Below, piece by piece: positions 41,035 to 42,750 of a stretch of 42,750 bases of DNA. The notes beneath the pieces are model-generated. The model saw only the letters and a program-made list of their open reading frames with translations, made no database searches and was not told the DNA's origin. The stretch's first letter is position 1. Each line of letters opens with the position of its first letter. Origin of the DNA: Bacteroidota bacterium (GTDB taxonomy: Bacteria > Bacteroidota > Ignavibacteria > Ignavibacteriales > Ignavibacteriaceae); NCBI GenBank assembly GCA_021824565.1, contig JAKAKL010000097.1, positions 1 through 42,750 on the forward strand, given 5' to 3'. Made by a program: the position numbers and the translations under genes.

Positions 41035-41598
41035 TTATTTGTCTTCCTCAATTAAAATTTTCTGAATAGAATTCTCTTCGTCTATTTCTATCGGTTCCGA
41101 CGGGTTGTTTATTTGATAGGACTTTTGAGACGGGTACAGAGTTATTTTATATCTTGCAGAAGCTTTTTCTTCTTTAGGAAAGAGATATAAAAAATTTTTC
41201 CCGTTTCTTTCAATAAGCCTTATTAGAAATTTAGAGTTGGTGTCGGTAAAAGTAATCGCTTCCGACTGCTTGACCGCTTCAGTTGTTGCGGCGGCAAGCG
41301 TTACTTGTTTTTCCATAAATGATTTTTTCCCTTTTACCGGCAGCAGCACGTCTGCGCTTATTTTTTGTAATATCTCTTCGGCAATGTTCCTGCTTTTTGT
41401 TTTTATGGCAGCATTGTTTTGCGCGTTTAGAATTGATCTGCAGAATTCAATCTGCTCTCTGAACAAGGCTTCATTTTTGCTCAGGTAATTTTTTTTCTCG
41501 GCGTCTAATTCGTCAGGATAAAAGACAAACTTAAAAATATCTTCTTCCATTATATCCATTTTATTTATTGTTATGTCCGGTTTTGGAACTTTGTTCAC
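41035..41598 (-). CDS. Soluble protein of unknown function, anti-sigma-like N-terminus
   Basis: There is no signal peptide or membrane helix in the 187 residues. Near the start, FVFYPDELDAEKKNYLSKNE then FREQIEFCRSI has the spacing of the small anti-sigma helix pair (D-E-L-x-x-E...C-R), but without the zinc-binding His and Cys set. The C-terminal 75 residues are a small beta-rich domain (FLIRLIERNGKNFLYLFPKE, RYKITLYP). The start is uncertain: GTG at 41598 has no ribosome site, while ATG at 41550, with GGA just upstream, would begin MEEDIFKFVFYPDEL. It sits 44 bases after the sigma-like gene and about 40 before the membrane protease-like gene, so it should be made with both. An anti-sigma role is inferred from this and is not proven. 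Confidence 0.65.
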   Translation of the reverse strand: MNKVPKPDITINKMDIMEEDIFKFVFYPDELDAEKKNYLSKNEALFREQIEFCRSILNAQNNAAIKTKSRNIAEEILQKISADVLLPVKGKKSFMEKQVTLAAATTEAVKQSEAITFTDTNSKFLIRLIERNGKNFLYLFPKEEKASARYKITLYPSQKSYQINNPSEPIEIDEENSIQKILIEEDK

Positions 41599-41642
41599 AA
41601 AAAAATATTTTTTTTATATATAAATATTATCCCAAAAAAGTT

Positions 41643-42638
41643 TCAATTGGGAAAAGTTGTATTATTTAATTCTTTAATTATTTCTTTTTTCAATAATCTG
41701 ATTAAATAATCAAAGATATTGTGATACCGCTCTCGCAACTTTTCTTTTGAAACGCCCTGGTAATATGGAAGAAGGTATTCTTCAAGCCCGCGTTTTATCC
41801 CGCCGTCTTTTAAATCGCTTGCAATATCGATCAATGCTTTCTGAAATAACTCGCCGTCTGCCGCTGAAAGAATTTCTTTCTTTACATATTGATCGTTTAG
41901 CTTGTCGAATATTGTTCTTAATGAGTTATTCAAGGCATTATTTATTTCGTAAGCAATTTGTATGTCAGCCGGGTCGGGCTCTTTATATAATAATGCTGCG
42001 TATGCCTGCTTAATCCTAAGCACGAGCAGGTTCAAAGGTATTGCCGGAAAAAAATCAGTATGATTTTTTAGGTAGTTAAACATATCTTCAGTTACGAATT
42101 TTAACTTGTTCAAATAGTTTATATGTATTTGGTCAAAGTTAGCATCGTCGATAAGCTCTTTGTTTATTACCGGATTCTTTGCTTCAACAAGATAGACTTG
42201 CCCGAGATAATATATTTTTTTATAGCCGTTAACTTTTGAAGGATATTCCAGGTCTTTTAGGATTTTCCCAAACATCGGGTCGATCTCTCTTAAGAATTTA
42301 GTCAATGTTTGCTCAACGCGTTTTGAAACTAAAGTAAAGATAAAAAAATCAGCATTAGCAGGCGTTGCGATTTCATTCTTCCAATTATCTATTGATTTTT
42401 TTATGCCGCTCATTTCAATCTTATTGTGGATGATAAACAAGCTTGTAATAGAATCCACAGCAACATCTTCGAACGAATAGCCGTTAATGGAAAATATCCG
42501 CGCTAATTTTGCGTACTTTCTATCAAGAATGGATAATGCTATTGAAGTGCAATGCTCAATAAGCTCGCGCAATTCAGATCTGGTTATTTCACCCGACTTA
42601 ATTTTACCTACATATTTAAAAATGTTTTCCCTTTCCAT
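41643..42638 (-). CDS. Divergent sigma-factor-like protein, first gene of the cassette
   Basis: The 331 residues are almost entirely helical. The N-terminal block ALSILDRKYAKLARIFSINGYSFEDVAVDSITSLF, quoted here only as its layout, has the sigma region 2 pattern: a helix, then a Y-S-F-E-D-V-A turn and a second helix (YSFEDVAVDSITSLFIIHNK). FFIFTLVSKRVEQTLTKFLR then recalls the end of region 2. At the C-terminus, GVSKEKLRERYHNIFDYLIR followed by RLLKKEI resembles the region 4 helix-turn-helix. The 170 residues between are unlike known ECF factors. A clear GGAG ribosome site lies seven bases before the ATG. The two downstream genes follow at 44 and about 40 bases. DNA binding is an inference from pattern only; it could instead be an unrelated helical adaptor. 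Confidence 0.6.
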   Translation of the reverse strand: MERENIFKYVGKIKSGEITRSELRELIEHCTSIALSILDRKYAKLARIFSINGYSFEDVAVDSITSLFIIHNKIEMSGIKKSIDNWKNEIATPANADFFIFTLVSKRVEQTLTKFLREIDPMFGKILKDLEYPSKVNGYKKIYYLGQVYLVEAKNPVINKELIDDANFDQIHINYLNKLKFVTEDMFNYLKNHTDFFPAIPLNLLVLRIKQAYAALLYKEPDPADIQIAYEINNALNNSLRTIFDKLNDQYVKKEILSAADGELFQKALIDIASDLKDGGIKRGLEEYLLPYYQGVSKEKLRERYHNIFDYLIRLLKKEIIKELNNTTFPN

Positions 42639-42750
42639 ACTGTTCTCCGTTTATGAAAAAGAAAATAAATCTAATTGTTCCATCCCATTGCTCCAATTGA
42701 TTTTTAATTTTTTAATCCGCTTAAAGGTAAGAAATTTTTTATTCAATTGT

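Overview
The window is a 42.75 kb AT-rich stretch of bacterial chromosome, most likely from the Ignavibacteria or a close relative in the Bacteroidota/Chlorobiota group. The support is a type IX secretion C-terminal sorting domain with the NYPNPFNPST motif, an Oar-like TonB-dependent receptor, PorV/FadL-like outer-membrane proteins, lipoproteins of a kind common in that group, and promoter-like sequences of the Bacteroidota -33/-7 type (TTTG...TAnnTTTG). I see no tRNA, rRNA, insertion sequence or CRISPR array. The taxonomic call is an inference from gene content.

Layout. 1-5320: a plus-strand sulfation cluster made of the tail of an alkaline-phosphatase-superfamily/TPR protein, a short sulfotransferase, APS kinase (cysC), and ATP sulfurylase small and large subunits (cysD, cysN). 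CysN carries a fused, apparently dead APS-kinase domain. The genes would make PAPS and use it for sulfation; no reductase genes are present. 5321-10378: monomeric NADP isocitrate dehydrogenase, a 161-bp nested inverted-repeat element followed by a terminator, a bacteriohemerythrin and an MFS permease. 10474-10831: a degenerate 21-bp tandem array. 10910-16594: Oar-like receptor (minus), CHASE3-PAS histidine kinase (plus) and a small secreted protein (minus). 16743-21301: a heterodimeric ABC exporter whose two half-transporter genes flank a D-2-hydroxyacid dehydrogenase gene. 21385-25144: leuS-serS. 25497-29533: a T9SS cargo protein, a lipoprotein and an outer-membrane protein. 29617-29962: a second 21-bp array. 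30234-32954: tgt-yajC-ribBA. 33022-36540 (minus): xthA, sucD with a lysine-rich tail, ndk and a lipoprotein. 36901-38892: a KimA-like permease. 38899-42638 (minus): a three-gene cassette of unknown function.

The cassette at the right end is the strongest candidate for an undescribed system. Its first gene encodes a 331-residue protein that looks like a very divergent sigma factor. The second encodes a soluble 187-residue protein with an anti-sigma-like N-terminus. The third encodes a membrane protein with a cytoplasmic Lon-type (S16) protease-like domain that keeps a plausible Ser-Lys dyad, one transmembrane helix and a large outer domain with features of a beta-propeller. Together they suggest a signalling route in which an outside sensor controls proteolysis inside the cell. 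Other points of interest are the two 17-copy 21-bp arrays, which share a half-unit, the nested inverted-repeat element, the CysN/pseudo-kinase fusion and the SucD tail.
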